Positions 1-8,878 of a stretch of DNA of 16,875 nucleotides are shown one piece after another. Made by a program: the position numbers and the translations under genes. Under the pieces are notes generated by a model that had not been told where the DNA came from, made no database searches, and was given only the letters and a program-made list of their open reading frames with translations. Location of the stretch: NCBI GenBank assembly GCA_023443925.1, contig JAEZSL010000019.1, positions 1-16,875 of the forward strand, read 5' to 3'. Numbering within the stretch: the first letter of the stretch is position 1; every line of letters begins with the position of its first letter. Source of the DNA: Bacillota bacterium (GTDB lineage Bacteria; Bacillota_A; Clostridia; Lachnospirales; Lachnospiraceae).

Positions 1-1112
1 CGCTAACAATTAAACAGCAGAAATTTTCAAAATTGTCATCAAAGATGAATCCGGAAATACAGAAGATTCAGGCTAAATATAAAGGTAAAAAAGATGAAGC
101 ATCTTTAAAGAAACAACAGGCGGAAACTCAGGCAGTTTATCAGAAATATGGTGCAAATCCTACGGCAGGGTGCCTTCCTCTTTTAATTACGTTACCCATC
201 ATGTTTGCGTTATACCGTGTAATCTATACGATACCGGCATATGTACATGATATTAACCAAATGTATTCCAACATTGCAGAAGCTTTAAGAGGAACTACCG
301 GCTATGTGGACATATTATCAGAGCTGGCCACCAAAGTAGGTCTAAAGCCTTCTTCTTATGGTGAAATTGCAAATGACGGTATTATTTCCGTTAATCATGT
401 TATTGATATTTTAAATAAGTTTAAATCTGCGGAATGGGCAGAATTAACGAGTAATTTTCCGACCTTACAGTCAGTTATAGATCCTAATTATGCAGAAATT
501 TTAAGGGTGAATCGGTTTATCGGCGGTTTAAATATTCTTGATGCACCCGGATATACCTTCCCTGGAATACTTATTCCAATTCTTGCTGCTGCCTTACAGT
601 TTGTTCAGGGAAAACAGACCCAGGCTTTAAGTGCGAATTCAGTTGATAAAGATAACCCCATGAGTTCAACCATGAATGCAATGAATACGGTTATGCCTAT
701 AATGTCAGGTATATTCTGTATCATGCTTCCTATCGGTGTCGGCCTTTACTGGGTTGCAGGTAGTGTGTTTGCTATTATCCAGCAGTTTGTAATCAATAAA
801 TACATGGATAAGGTAGATGTAGATGCATTAATCGAAAAGAATGTAATGAAAGCGAATAAACGTAAAGCGAAGCTTGGAATTGATCCCAATGCTTCCATGG
901 AATCCTTGGCCAAGAAACAAACCAGATCACTTGAAATTGAAACGGAAAATAATGAAAATAAAGAAACTTCAACGACGGGTTATGCAAATTCTGTGAAAAA
1001 GAACTATGAACCTTCCGATTACAAGAAGAGCGAAGTATCGCATAAAGCCGGCAGTATAGCCGCAAATGCGCACCTTCTTAGTAACAGGAATAATAATAAG
1101 GGGGACAAGTAA
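1..1112 (+). CDS. yidC: Membrane protein insertase YidC/Oxa1 family (5' end missing)
   Basis: The gene runs in from before the window: the frame is open from base 3 and reads LTIKQQKFSKLSSKMNPEIQ, the conserved cytoplasmic segment after the first membrane helix of YidC. The TTG at 33 is therefore internal, not a start. YidC inserts and folds membrane proteins, alone or with SecYEG. Visible segments are the hydrophobic helix around AGCLPLLITLPIMFALY, a long extracytoplasmic insert with the GLNILDAPGY segment, then helices around PGILIPILAAALQF and the GIFCIMLPIGVGLYW region. A charged K/N/E-rich cytoplasmic tail of about 100 residues follows, of the sort that binds ribosomes in some homologues. 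Stop is at 1110-1112, two bases before the jag start, so the two are co-transcribed as in other Firmicutes. Homologues are also called SpoIIIJ or OxaA. Confidence 0.95.
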   Translation, partial: LTIKQQKFSKLSSKMNPEIQKIQAKYKGKKDEASLKKQQAETQAVYQKYGANPTAGCLPLLITLPIMFALYRVIYTIPAYVHDINQMYSNIAEALRGTTGYVDILSELATKVGLKPSSYGEIANDGIISVNHVIDILNKFKSAEWAELTSNFPTLQSVIDPNYAEILRVNRFIGGLNILDAPGYTFPGILIPILAAALQFVQGKQTQALSANSVDKDNPMSSTMNAMNTVMPIMSGIFCIMLPIGVGLYWVAGSVFAIIQQFVINKYMDKVDVDALIEKNVMKANKRKAKLGIDPNASMESLAKKQTRSLEIETENNENKETSTTGYANSVKKNYEPSDYKKSEVSHKAGSIAANAHLLSNRNNNKGDK

Positions 1113-1114
1113 GT

Positions 1115-1867
1115 ATGGAATGGTTAGAAATTACTGCTAAAACGGTAGATGAAGCATTGACGGAAGCTTTAATCAAATTACAGACAACCAGTGACCGGGT
1201 TGATTATGAAGTAATAGAAAAAGAAAGCAGTGGTTTTTTAGGTTTATTTAATAAACCTGCCAAAATTCGTGCTAAGTTAAAAGACAGCGTAGATAATGTG
1301 GCAAAGGATTTCCTGACTAAGGTATTTAAGGCCATGAATATTGATGCTAAATTAGAGGTTGAATATAATGAAGAAGCAGCTTCAATTGACATTAATATAG
1401 TTGGAGAAGATATGGGAGTTTTAATCGGTAAACGTGGACAAACTCTGGATTCACTTCAATATCTGGTAAGTCTGGTTTTAAACAAAGAAAGTGAAAATTA
1501 TCTGAAGGTAAAATTAGATACGGAAAATTACCGCCAGAGAAGAAAAGAAACCCTTGAGAATTTAGGTAAAAACATTGCTTATAAAGTGAAACGAACCAAA
1601 AAGCCGGTTTCATTAGAGCCTATGAATCCTTATGAAAGAAGAATTATTCATTCTGTTTTACAGAATGATAAATTTGTTGAAACTCATAGTGAAGGCGAAG
1701 AACCATTTAGAAGAGTCGTTGTTACCTTGAAAAAAGGAGCTATGAACAGAGAATATAAATACAATATCCACAGTAAATACTCTCACAGTGACAGGAGCAG
1801 CAGGGATAACGGCGGTAACCATAATAGAAACAGGGAATATAGTCATAAGCATAGTGAAGTGGAATAA
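1115..1867 (+). CDS. jag: Jag/KhpB, KH and R3H domain RNA-binding protein
   Basis: 250 residues with the classic three-part Jag layout. The N-terminal Jag_N domain is MEWLEITAKTVDEALTEAL. A KH domain follows with its GxxG loop GKRG at residues 105-108, then an R3H domain with the R-x3-H pair at R175/H179. Jag (KhpB) is a cytosolic single-strand RNA-binding protein that partners the small KH protein KhpA and affects cell elongation and division in Gram-positives. The last 40 residues are unusually rich in H, R, S and N, probably a disordered RNA-contacting tail. The ATG at 1115 is preceded by AAGGGGGA and lies two bases after the yidC stop, the usual yidC-jag pairing. Confidence 0.95.
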   Translation: MEWLEITAKTVDEALTEALIKLQTTSDRVDYEVIEKESSGFLGLFNKPAKIRAKLKDSVDNVAKDFLTKVFKAMNIDAKLEVEYNEEAASIDINIVGEDMGVLIGKRGQTLDSLQYLVSLVLNKESENYLKVKLDTENYRQRRKETLENLGKNIAYKVKRTKKPVSLEPMNPYERRIIHSVLQNDKFVETHSEGEEPFRRVVVTLKKGAMNREYKYNIHSKYSHSDRSSRDNGGNHNRNREYSHKHSEVE

Positions 1868-1914
1868 AAAAGAGGGTGTATTAAAGATAAATTGCTTTGA
1901 TACACTCTTTTCTA
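1868..1914 (+). terminator. Intrinsic terminator between jag and mnmE
   Basis: Left arm 1868-1886 and right arm 1895-1911 pair over about 17 bp, with one two-base bulge and one G-T pair, around the 8-base loop ATAAATTG. The right arm ends in CTCTTTTCT. It begins one base after the jag stop and ends 37 bases before the mnmE start, so it splits an otherwise conserved gene run. Confidence 0.75.
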
Positions 1915-1950
1915 TCATTTATTCCATAACATTTTAGACAGGAGCAGGAA

Positions 1951-3327
1951 ATGAAAACAGATACGATTGCTGCCATTGCTACTGCAATGAATAATGCCGG
2001 AATCAGTATCATCCGAATCAGCGGTGAAGATGCACTGAATATTGCGGACAGGATATTTAAAAGCAGGTCCGGTGATAAGCAGGTCTCACTTATGCCCAGT
2101 CATACCATCCATTATGGGTATATTGTGGATAAAGAGGTCATAATTGATGAAGTGATGTTATTAATTATGAAAGGACCAAAAAGTTATACCAAAGAAGATG
2201 TGATAGAAATAGACTGTCACGGCGGAATTGTAGTAACAAAAAGAATACTGGAAACCGTTTTGAAATACGGAGCCAGAGCCGCAGAACCGGGTGAGTTCAC
2301 GAAAAGAGCTTTTTTAAACGGAAGAATCGATCTTTCCCAGGCCGAAGCAGTCAGTGATATAATAAATGCTAAAAATGAAATTGCTTTGAAAAATTCTATC
2401 AGTCAGTTAAGAGGTAATGTATTAAATAAAATAAAAGATATAAGAAATAGTATTATTCATGACCTGGCATTTATTGAAGCTGCACTGGATGATCCGGAGC
2501 ATATATCCCTGGATCGTTTTGCAGAGGAATTAGAAAAACATATAGATGAAAGTCTTACTGAACTTCAGGTTTTATTAAAGTCTTCTGAAAATGGAAGATT
2601 GATTAAAGAAGGAATCAAAACTGTCATACTGGGGAAACCCAATGCAGGTAAATCCTCCTTATTAAATATTCTGGTAGGGTCAGATCGGGCAATTGTGACC
2701 GATATTGCTGGAACCACCAGAGATACACTGGAAGAAACCATCCAGCTTGGCAATATAACTTTGAATATCATTGATACGGCAGGAATTCGTCTTACGGAGG
2801 ATGTGGTTGAAAAGATCGGTGTGGATAAAGCAAAACAGTCTGCTAAAGATGCCGACTTAATTATATTTGTAACGGATGCATCTACGGAGCTGGATGAAAA
2901 TGATCATGAAATTATGGAAATTATTCAGGATAAAAAAGCAGTTGTATTAATGAATAAAACTGATCTGGATATAAAACTGCAAAATGAACAGATTGAAGCA
3001 TTAACCGGTAAAGAAGTAATACCTGTTTCGGCTAAAGAAAATACCGGTATTGATTTACTTGAAAACTGGATTACAGAACAATTTTTCAGCGGAAACTTGG
3101 ATTTTAACGATGAAATTTACATTACGAATATCAGACAGAAAGAAGCCATCTCCGAGAGTATAAAAAGTCTTAATATGGTTAAGAAAAGTATTGAAGATGA
3201 GATGCCGGAAGATTTTTATTCCATAGATTTAATGAATGCCTATGAAGTTTTGGGTGGAATAATCGGCGAGGCGGTGGATGAAGATCTGGTCAATACGATC
3301 TTTAGAGAATTTTGTATGGGTAAATAA
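1951..3327 (+). CDS. mnmE: tRNA modification GTPase MnmE
   Basis: 458 residues, the normal family length. MnmE works with MnmG to put a carboxymethylaminomethyl (or aminomethyl) group on C5 of the wobble uridine U34 of tRNAs reading NNA/NNG codons, using methylene-tetrahydrofolate, FAD and GTP hydrolysis. The N-terminal folate-binding domain starts at MKTDTIAAIATA. The inserted G domain has G1 GKPNAGKS at residues 228-235, G2 around IAGTTRD, G3 DTAG, G4 NKTD and G5 SAK. The C-terminus is FCMGK, a variant of the usual FC(I/L)GK, keeping the catalytic-site cysteine at residue 455. GGAG lies about 7 bases before ATG 1951. It sits directly before its partner gene mnmG. Older names are trmE and thdF. 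Confidence 0.97.
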   Translation: MKTDTIAAIATAMNNAGISIIRISGEDALNIADRIFKSRSGDKQVSLMPSHTIHYGYIVDKEVIIDEVMLLIMKGPKSYTKEDVIEIDCHGGIVVTKRILETVLKYGARAAEPGEFTKRAFLNGRIDLSQAEAVSDIINAKNEIALKNSISQLRGNVLNKIKDIRNSIIHDLAFIEAALDDPEHISLDRFAEELEKHIDESLTELQVLLKSSENGRLIKEGIKTVILGKPNAGKSSLLNILVGSDRAIVTDIAGTTRDTLEETIQLGNITLNIIDTAGIRLTEDVVEKIGVDKAKQSAKDADLIIFVTDASTELDENDHEIMEIIQDKKAVVLMNKTDLDIKLQNEQIEALTGKEVIPVSAKENTGIDLLENWITEQFFSGNLDFNDEIYITNIRQKEAISESIKSLNMVKKSIEDEMPEDFYSIDLMNAYEVLGGIIGEAVDEDLVNTIFREFCMGK

Positions 3328-3425
3328 TTAAATGAAATTAATATTATTATTTTGGATTTTTTAACTACTTAAATTTAACTTTTATTAAAGCCTTAAGTTT
3401 AAGTTCAGATATAGAGGAGGATATA

Positions 3426-5321
3426 ATGTCATATACTTATGAAACATATGATATTGTAGTTGTCGGCGCGGGACATGCCGGCTGTGAAGCTGCATTGGCA
3501 TGTGCAAGGTTATCACTTAATACATTAATTGTTACTATTAGTATGGATAGTATTGCTTTAATGCCTTGTAATCCGAATATAGGGGGAACCTCAAAAGGAC
3601 ATTTGGTCAGGGAAATAGATGCACTGGGTGGAGAAATGGGTAAGAACATTGACAAGACTTATATTCAGTCGAAGATGTTAAACATATCAAAAGGTCCCGC
3701 GGTACACTCCCTGCGTGCACAGGCAGATAAGCTGGATTACAGCAGATCCATGAGAAAGATACTTGAAAATACACCCAATCTCACTTTGAAACAGGCTGAG
3801 GTTGCAGAAATTCTGGCTGAAGAAGGTAAAGTTTTGGGGATAAAAACATATTCCGGTGGAATTTATCCTTGTAAGGCAGTGGTTTTGTGTACAGGCACTT
3901 ATTTAAATGCCAGATGTATATACGGTGATGTAAGTAACCATACCGGGCCTAACGGATTGCAGGCAGCCAGATACTTAACTGATTCCCTGAAAGCTCTGGG
4001 TATTGAGATGTATCGTTTTAAGACAGGCACACCTGCCCGAATTGATAGAAGATCTATTGATTTTAGTAAAATGGAGGAGCAATTTGGAGATGATGAAATT
4101 GTACCTTTTTCTTTTACCAACTCTGTTGAAGATATTAAAAAAGAGCAGGTTTCCTGCTGGCTGACTTATACCAATGAGAATACCCATAATATAATTCGGG
4201 AAAATATAGACCGATCACCCTTATATTCCGGCAATATTAAAGGAACCGGTCCCAGATATTGTCCGTCTATTGAAGATAAAGTGGTTAAATTTGCGGATAA
4301 AGTAAGGCATCAGGTATTTATTGAACCGGAGGGAAATTACACAAATGAAATGTATGTGGGTGGAATGTCCAGTTCCCTTCCGGAGGATGTACAATATCAG
4401 ATGTACCGGAGCGTGGCCGGTCTTGAGAATGCTAAAATCGTAAGAAATGCTTATGCTATAGAGTATGATTGTATTAATCCAATGCAGTTAAAACCAACAC
4501 TGGAATTTAAGAAAGTCGATGGCCTTTACAGCGGTGGTCAGTTTAATGGAAGCTCCGGCTACGAAGAAGCTGCCGCCCAGGGATTAATGGCAGGGATAAA
4601 TGCAGCAATGAAACTACTGGGTAAAGATCAGATAGTACTGGACCGGTCCCAGGCATATATTGGTGTTCTGATAGATGATCTGGTTACAAAAGAAACTCAC
4701 GAACCTTATAGGATGATGACCTCCAGAGCGGAGTACCGTTTATTACTAAGGCAGGATAATGCTGATTTAAGATTGACAAAAGTAGGCTACCAGGCGGGAT
4801 TGATTTCAGAGGAGAGATATCAGCATCTATTGCTTAAAGAGCAGCAGATTGAAGAAGAAACGAACCGCCTTAATCATACATTAATTGGTGCTACTCAGGA
4901 GGTACAGGAATTACTCGAAAATAATGGCAGTAATATTTTAAAAACCGGTACCACGCTGGGTGAATTGATAAGACGTCCGGAACTTAGTTATGAACAGATC
5001 GGGCCAATTGATAAAAACCGAAGTTCATTACCTAAGAATGTTATAGAGCAGGTTAATATTAATATTAAGTATGAAGGTTATATACAAAGGCAGCTTCATC
5101 AGGTACAGCAGTTTAAGAAATTGGAGAGTAAGATCATTCCGAAGGAACTGGATTATACTAATGTTCCAAGTCTGCGAATAGAGGCAAAACAAAAACTGAT
5201 ACAAATAAAACCCATGTCCGTAGGACAGGCTTCCAGAATATCAGGTGTATCTCCGGCGGATATCTCTGTACTTTTGATTTACCTGGAGCATTATAATAGA
5301 AGCAATAAAATCAATAGTTAA
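3426..5321 (+). CDS. mnmG: tRNA uridine-5-carboxymethylaminomethyl modification enzyme MnmG
   Basis: 631 residues, full family length. MnmG is the FAD/NADH subunit of the MnmE-MnmG wobble-uridine modification complex. The N-terminal Rossmann motif is [12 protein letters not shown] (G14-x-G16-x2-G19). Other family signatures are [29 protein letters not shown], the FAD-binding [18 protein letters not shown] near residue 375, and [20 protein letters not shown]. The C-terminal helical domain that docks MnmE and tRNA ends with [18 protein letters not shown]. Start ATG 3426 has an ideal ribosome site, AGAGGAGG at 3413-3420. It is separated from mnmE by 98 AT-rich bases with no clear terminator, so an operon with mnmE is likely. 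The older name is gidA. Confidence 0.97.
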   Translation: MSYTYETYDIVVVGAGHAGCEAALACARLSLNTLIVTISMDSIALMPCNPNIGGTSKGHLVREIDALGGEMGKNIDKTYIQSKMLNISKGPAVHSLRAQADKLDYSRSMRKILENTPNLTLKQAEVAEILAEEGKVLGIKTYSGGIYPCKAVVLCTGTYLNARCIYGDVSNHTGPNGLQAARYLTDSLKALGIEMYRFKTGTPARIDRRSIDFSKMEEQFGDDEIVPFSFTNSVEDIKKEQVSCWLTYTNENTHNIIRENIDRSPLYSGNIKGTGPRYCPSIEDKVVKFADKVRHQVFIEPEGNYTNEMYVGGMSSSLPEDVQYQMYRSVAGLENAKIVRNAYAIEYDCINPMQLKPTLEFKKVDGLYSGGQFNGSSGYEEAAAQGLMAGINAAMKLLGKDQIVLDRSQAYIGVLIDDLVTKETHEPYRMMTSRAEYRLLLRQDNADLRLTKVGYQAGLISEERYQHLLLKEQQIEEETNRLNHTLIGATQEVQELLENNGSNILKTGTTLGELIRRPELSYEQIGPIDKNRSSLPKNVIEQVNINIKYEGYIQRQLHQVQQFKKLESKIIPKELDYTNVPSLRIEAKQKLIQIKPMSVGQASRISGVSPADISVLLIYLEHYNRSNKINS

Positions 5322-5403
5322 TAAAAAAAATAAATTTTGCTGCAGTATATGTAGATAAAAAGATTTTAAATGCTCTAGAGTATGAGCGGGAATGGGGAAG
5401 CAT

Positions 5404-6123
5404 ATGAGTTACCAGGAGGTATTTAATCCATTATTGAAGGAATTGAATATAGATCTTTCCTCTTTGCAGACTGAACAGTTTTTGAAATATTATGAGCTGC
5501 TAATAGAAAAAAATAAAGTTATGAATCTGACAGCTATCACGGAATTTAATGAGGTTTTAAGGAAACATTTTATTGATAGCCTTACAATAACCAGAGTTTT
5601 TGATATGAGTCAAAATGTAAGGTTATTGGATATGGGAACGGGAGCTGGGTTTCCGGGGATACCGTTAAAAATTGTTTTTCCGGATATTAAAATTGTTTTA
5701 CTGGATTCACTTAAAAAAAGAGTTAATTTTTTAAATGAAGTTATCTGCGAATTAGGACTTAAAGATATTGAGGCTGTTCATGGCCGTGCTGAAGATTTTG
5801 CCATAAAAACAGGATATCGTGAAAGTTTTGATCTTTGTGTATCCAGAGCCGTTGCAAGGTTGGCAACACTGGCAGAATATTGTATGCCTTATGTTAAGAT
5901 TAATGGTTATTTTATTCCCTACAAAGCAGGCAATCTGCAAGATGAACTGGAAGAATCCAAAAAGGCTATAAAAGTTTTTGGTGGCAGTCTTGAAAAGGTG
6001 GATAGTTTTCAATTACCTGGAACTAATATAGAAAGAACTTTAATTAAAATAAAAAAAGAATATTCAACTCCAAAAATATATCCACGAAGTGCAGGAAAAC
6101 CTTCAAAAGAACCAATTGTATAA
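5404..6123 (+). CDS. rsmG: 16S rRNA (guanine527-N7)-methyltransferase RsmG
   Basis: About 239 residues, a cytosolic SAM-dependent methyltransferase that methylates G527 in the 530 loop of 16S rRNA; loss in other bacteria gives low-level streptomycin resistance. Motif I (SAM loop) is LDMGTGAGFPGIPLK near residues 75-89. The acidic motif II region is VLLDSLKKRVNFLNEV, and the CVSRAVARLATLAEYC and YFIPYKAG segments are typical of the family. I prefer ATG 5404 (MSYQEVF) because the family aligns best there and GGGGAAG sits just before it. An in-frame ATG at 5392 would add MGKH and has only a weak GAG site. It ends the mnmE-mnmG-rsmG run. The older name is gidB. Confidence 0.93.
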   Translation: MSYQEVFNPLLKELNIDLSSLQTEQFLKYYELLIEKNKVMNLTAITEFNEVLRKHFIDSLTITRVFDMSQNVRLLDMGTGAGFPGIPLKIVFPDIKIVLLDSLKKRVNFLNEVICELGLKDIEAVHGRAEDFAIKTGYRESFDLCVSRAVARLATLAEYCMPYVKINGYFIPYKAGNLQDELEESKKAIKVFGGSLEKVDSFQLPGTNIERTLIKIKKEYSTPKIYPRSAGKPSKEPIV

Positions 6124-6135
6124 ATATAATTTTAT

Positions 6136-6211
6136 AGTGTCAATTATCTTTGTAGTTTAAAAAAAAAAGTGATATTTGTGTTTGATTTAAACTATTAGGG
6201 TAACTGACACT
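6136..6211. repeat. Imperfect 26-bp inverted repeat (MITE-like or hairpin)
   Basis: Arms 6136-6161 and 6186-6211 are complementary at 24 of 26 positions if three G-T pairs are allowed. The outer ends are the perfect heptamer pair AGTGTCA/TGACACT, and the loop is 24 bases (6162-6185). The four bases TTAT occur directly outside both ends (6132-6135 and 6212-6215), as a short target duplication would. It begins 13 bases after the rsmG stop. No run of T follows the right arm, so it is not a typical terminator. Confidence 0.5.
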
Positions 6212-6315
6212 TTATGTTATTAGGCTCTAACGACATAAAAGTCAAAAATATTACAAAAAATTATATTATATTTTAAAAAAGGACAAATTAATTATATATT
6301 TTTATATATGATATA

Positions 6316-6324
6316 TGGTAAAAT
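6316..6324 (+). promoter_or_regulatory. Possible extended -10 promoter for the acetyltransferase gene
   Basis: TGGTAAAAT is a TGN extended -10 element 39 bases before the ATG at 6363; a TATAAT at 6336-6341 is an alternative. Neither has a convincing -35, and the surrounding DNA is so AT-rich that chance matches are common. Confidence 0.35.
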
Positions 6325-6362
6325 ATGAATAGTATTATAATAATTATAAGTAGGGGTAAAAA

Positions 6363-6827
6363 ATGATTCAGGGAAAATTTTTATATTACGGGGATGACTT
6401 GTCAGATGTTATAAATATAAGAAGACAAGTATTTGTTGTGGAACAGGGTGTTTCCGAAGAAGAAGAGTTCGATGAATATGATGACTTGTCGGTACATGCT
6501 TTAGTTTATGACAATACCAATGAAAAGAGACCTGTTGCTACCGGAAGAGTTTATCATGACGGAACTTCTTACAGAGTCGGGAGGATAGCTGTATTAAAGG
6601 AGGAGAGAGGTAAGTACTATGGTGATTTTATTGTACGACTTCTGGTTAACAAAGCTTTTTCATCCGGTGCTGAAGAAGTAGTTATAAGTGCACAGACGAA
6701 AGCAATCCCTTTCTATGAAAAAATTGGTTTTGTAACATATGGAGAATGTTTTTATGAGGCGGGTATTGAACATATTTTAATGAAAGTTAAGCTAAATACC
6801 ATATGTAAGAAATGTGAAAAAAAATAA
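6363..6827 (+). CDS. GNAT family N-acetyltransferase, ElaA/YjcF-like
   Basis: 154 residues, a single GNAT domain using acetyl-CoA; the acceptor is unknown. The N-terminal segment IRRQVFVVEQGVSEEEEFDE with following HALV, and the C-terminal YEKIGF then GECFYEAGIEHILMKV, are the hallmarks of the ElaA/YjcF subgroup. Motif A is RVGRIAVLKEERGKYYG at about residues 71-87. The usual R-G-x-G-x-G acetyl-CoA loop reads RGKYYG, so a glycine normally present is tyrosine here. Y118 in IPFYEKIGF fits the position of the usual general acid. The tail ends CKKCEKK, a small CxxC. The ATG at 6363 follows TAGGGGTAAAA. It stands alone between rsmG and the kinase gene, with its own AT-rich leader. Confidence 0.85.
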   Translation: MIQGKFLYYGDDLSDVINIRRQVFVVEQGVSEEEEFDEYDDLSVHALVYDNTNEKRPVATGRVYHDGTSYRVGRIAVLKEERGKYYGDFIVRLLVNKAFSSGAEEVVISAQTKAIPFYEKIGFVTYGECFYEAGIEHILMKVKLNTICKKCEKK

Positions 6828-6894
6828 CTATTTTAAGTTGATTTATTAAAAATAATTTTTAATTGGCAAATTGGGCTTTAAAAAATGCAAATTA

Positions 6895-6903
6895 TGTTAT
6901 ATT
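6895..6903 (+). promoter_or_regulatory. Possible extended -10 promoter for the kinase-regulator pair
   Basis: TGTTATATT is a TGN extended -10 element 33 bases before the kinase ATG at 6937. No good -35 is present; TTGGGC at 6871-6876 is 21 bases away. Upstream, 6846-6864 contains an AT-only hairpin (ATTAAAAA/TTTTTAAT) that could weakly end the acetyltransferase transcript. Confidence 0.35.
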
Positions 6904-6936
6904 ATATAGTTAAAAAATAGGGAGAGTTACATTATT

Positions 6937-8040
6937 ATGATTCATCAAGATGATAATATGGGGTTCATGGAGCAGTTGAGTGATGCTCTTAATTTCTTGA
7001 AACAAAATGAAGAGCAGACCCAGAAAGAGCTTGATCAGATTAATATTACTATCAAGTGTTTAGAAGAGGAATTAAAAGAAATCAATAACAGTCTTACTGT
7101 AATTGATAAAAACAATTCTAATGCTGATTTTTTTTCTCCGTCTGTCAAACATGATAAAGATAACCGGGTAAGTTTTTTACTCGCTGAAAAGCAAAATATA
7201 GAATCTAAGATTAAAGAAGCTGAAGAGAATTTTCTTTTTTTTATTAATCGTAAAAACAGTTTAGATAATTTAATCAATTGTTTTTATACAATGAAGAGCA
7301 ATTGTATTGAAGAACCAGGTACCGTACACGAAAGTATTAATTACGGTATAGATAATAAGATCAGTATGGATATGGGGATTGATGTACTGGAAACTCAGGA
7401 AAATGAGCGAAAGCGAATTGCCAGGGATCTGCATGATTCAACAGTCCAAAATCTAACCAATATGATGCATAAAACTGAATTATGTACAAGGTTAATCGAT
7501 ATTGATCCGGTTCGGGCTAAGTTGGAACTGCAGACTATGATTAATACAATAAAATCAACCATAAATGATATGCGTAATATAATATTTGGATTGAGGCCTA
7601 TGTCTTTAGATGATCTAGGGCTGATTGCTACAATCGAAAGATATATAAGAGATTTCAAAAAGAATCATGAAATTGATTTTACTCTTAAGGTCACAAATGA
7701 GGAAAAAAGCATATTACCGGTAATTAATTTGACTTTATTCCGTATTGTACAGGAAGCTTCCAGTAATGCCATAAAGCATGGAAAAGCGACAAAAATTGTT
7801 ATTAATTTAACCTATGAAGAGGAAACCATATTAATGAGTATTGCTGATAACGGCATAGGAATCAGCAGAGATACTTATACGGATAAAAAGGTAAATATGT
7901 TTTCCGGATACGGATTATCAATGATGAAAGAACGAGTACTTCTTTTATCGGGTGATTTTAATATAGAATCAAATGAAAATGAAGGAACGAAGATTTTAGT
8001 AAAGGTACCACTAAATCATGCAAGGAGGACGTATAAGTAA
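6937..8040 (+). CDS. Soluble sensor histidine kinase, DegS-like (HisKA_3 family)
   Basis: 367 residues without any membrane helix or signal peptide, so a cytosolic kinase. Residues about 10-115 are charged and heptad-like (EEQTQKELDQIN, KCLEEELKEI, EKQNIESKIKEAEEN), a coiled-coil sensor like that of Bacillus DegS. The dimerisation and phosphoacceptor motif ENERKRIARDLHDSTVQNL carries H166, the predicted phosphorylated histidine. The HATPase_c domain has the N box FRIVQEASSNAIKHG (N277), G1 DNGIGIS (D304) and G2 GYGLSMMKER. The site AGGGAGAG lies about 12 bases before ATG 6937, slightly far. It shares one base with the downstream regulator gene (TAATG), so the two are translationally coupled partners. 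The signal sensed is unknown. The gene name degS is not assigned because orthology cannot be shown from the sequence alone. Confidence 0.9.
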   Translation: MIHQDDNMGFMEQLSDALNFLKQNEEQTQKELDQINITIKCLEEELKEINNSLTVIDKNNSNADFFSPSVKHDKDNRVSFLLAEKQNIESKIKEAEENFLFFINRKNSLDNLINCFYTMKSNCIEEPGTVHESINYGIDNKISMDMGIDVLETQENERKRIARDLHDSTVQNLTNMMHKTELCTRLIDIDPVRAKLELQTMINTIKSTINDMRNIIFGLRPMSLDDLGLIATIERYIRDFKKNHEIDFTLKVTNEEKSILPVINLTLFRIVQEASSNAIKHGKATKIVINLTYEEETILMSIADNGIGISRDTYTDKKVNMFSGYGLSMMKERVLLLSGDFNIESNENEGTKILVKVPLNHARRTYK

Positions 8041-8690
8041 TGGAACCTATTAAAATTGTAATTGCTGATGATCACCGTATGGTAAGGGAAGGAATAAAGC
8101 AGTTGCTGGAATTAGAAGGTGATATATCTGTAATAGGGGAAGCTGGAGATGGTGTCACCTGCCTGAATGTCATTGAAGATTTAAATCCTGAGGTTGTTTT
8201 ACTGGATATTAACATGCCACAAATGAATGGGTTGCAGGTGCTTCAAAAGTTAAAGGAAAATAAATGTTCATCTCGTATATTGATATTAACAATTCATAAT
8301 GAAATTGAATATTTAATGAAGGCAGTAGATATTGGTGTGGATGGGTATATCCTAAAAGACTCCGAGTCAGATGTTTTAAGAAGGGCTATTTTTGCTGTGA
8401 AAAGCGGTGAAAGTTATATTCAGAGTGAACTTGCTGCATTATTAAAAGAAAAATTGGAAAATTCTGATAAAGGAGTTTTGGAAGAGGATAGCATTCTTAC
8501 AAAAAGGGAGATGGAGGTTCTTCGTTTATTAACAGAAGGTCTTTTTAATAAAGAGATTGCCTACCATTTATCGATTAGTGAAAAGACAGTAAAAAATCAT
8601 GTTTCAAACATTTTTAAGAAGATTAGTGTTTCAGATAGAACCCAGGCTGCTGTATATGCAATCAGAAATAATATTGTAGAAATATTATAA
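8040..8690 (+). CDS. Response regulator, NarL/DegU type (REC + LuxR helix-turn-helix)
   Basis: 216 residues. The receiver domain has the acidic pair D10/D11, phosphoacceptor D56 in VVLLDINMPQMNG, switch threonine T84 and K106. The C-terminal LuxR-type DNA-binding domain starts at LTKREMEVLRLL (about residue 152) and contains the recognition helix ISEKTVKNHVSNIFKK. It is the cognate regulator of the upstream kinase: the ATG overlaps the kinase stop by one base and has a strong AAGGAGG at 8022-8028 inside the kinase gene. The D56 position and overall size match DegU. Targets are not visible in this window; no obvious repeated operator lies in front of the pair. A terminator follows 27 bases after the stop. 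Confidence 0.93.
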   Translation: MEPIKIVIADDHRMVREGIKQLLELEGDISVIGEAGDGVTCLNVIEDLNPEVVLLDINMPQMNGLQVLQKLKENKCSSRILILTIHNEIEYLMKAVDIGVDGYILKDSESDVLRRAIFAVKSGESYIQSELAALLKEKLENSDKGVLEEDSILTKREMEVLRLLTEGLFNKEIAYHLSISEKTVKNHVSNIFKKISVSDRTQAAVYAIRNNIVEIL

Positions 8691-8717
8691 ATAATTGGGA
8701 CAAGTTTTTAAGGAATG

Positions 8718-8754
8718 AACGTACAGATCATAATAATGGGATGTACGTTTTTTT
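8718..8754 (+). terminator. Intrinsic terminator after the response regulator
   Basis: AACGTACA (8718-8725) pairs with TGTACGTT (8742-8749) around a 16-base loop, followed directly by TTTTT. It closes the kinase-regulator transcript. Confidence 0.8.
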
Positions 8755-8878
8755 AATTTATAGGCTTCGGGGGTCAAAGGTTCAATCTGTACTCTGAATG
8801 AATACGAGCGTAATATTTACTATCATAAATATATATATTCAATTTAGCTGCTTTTCCCTCGAACACTATATTTTTACA

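Noticed and set aside
33..1112. yidC starting at TTG 33
   Set aside because: The frame is open and conserved upstream to base 3, so the real start is before the window.
1392..1918. Minus-strand open frames opposite jag
   Set aside because: Shadows of the jag reading frame with no ribosome sites or domains.
8765..8795. tRNA-like T-arm GGTTCAATC
   Set aside because: No acceptor stem, anticodon arm or D arm could be paired around it.
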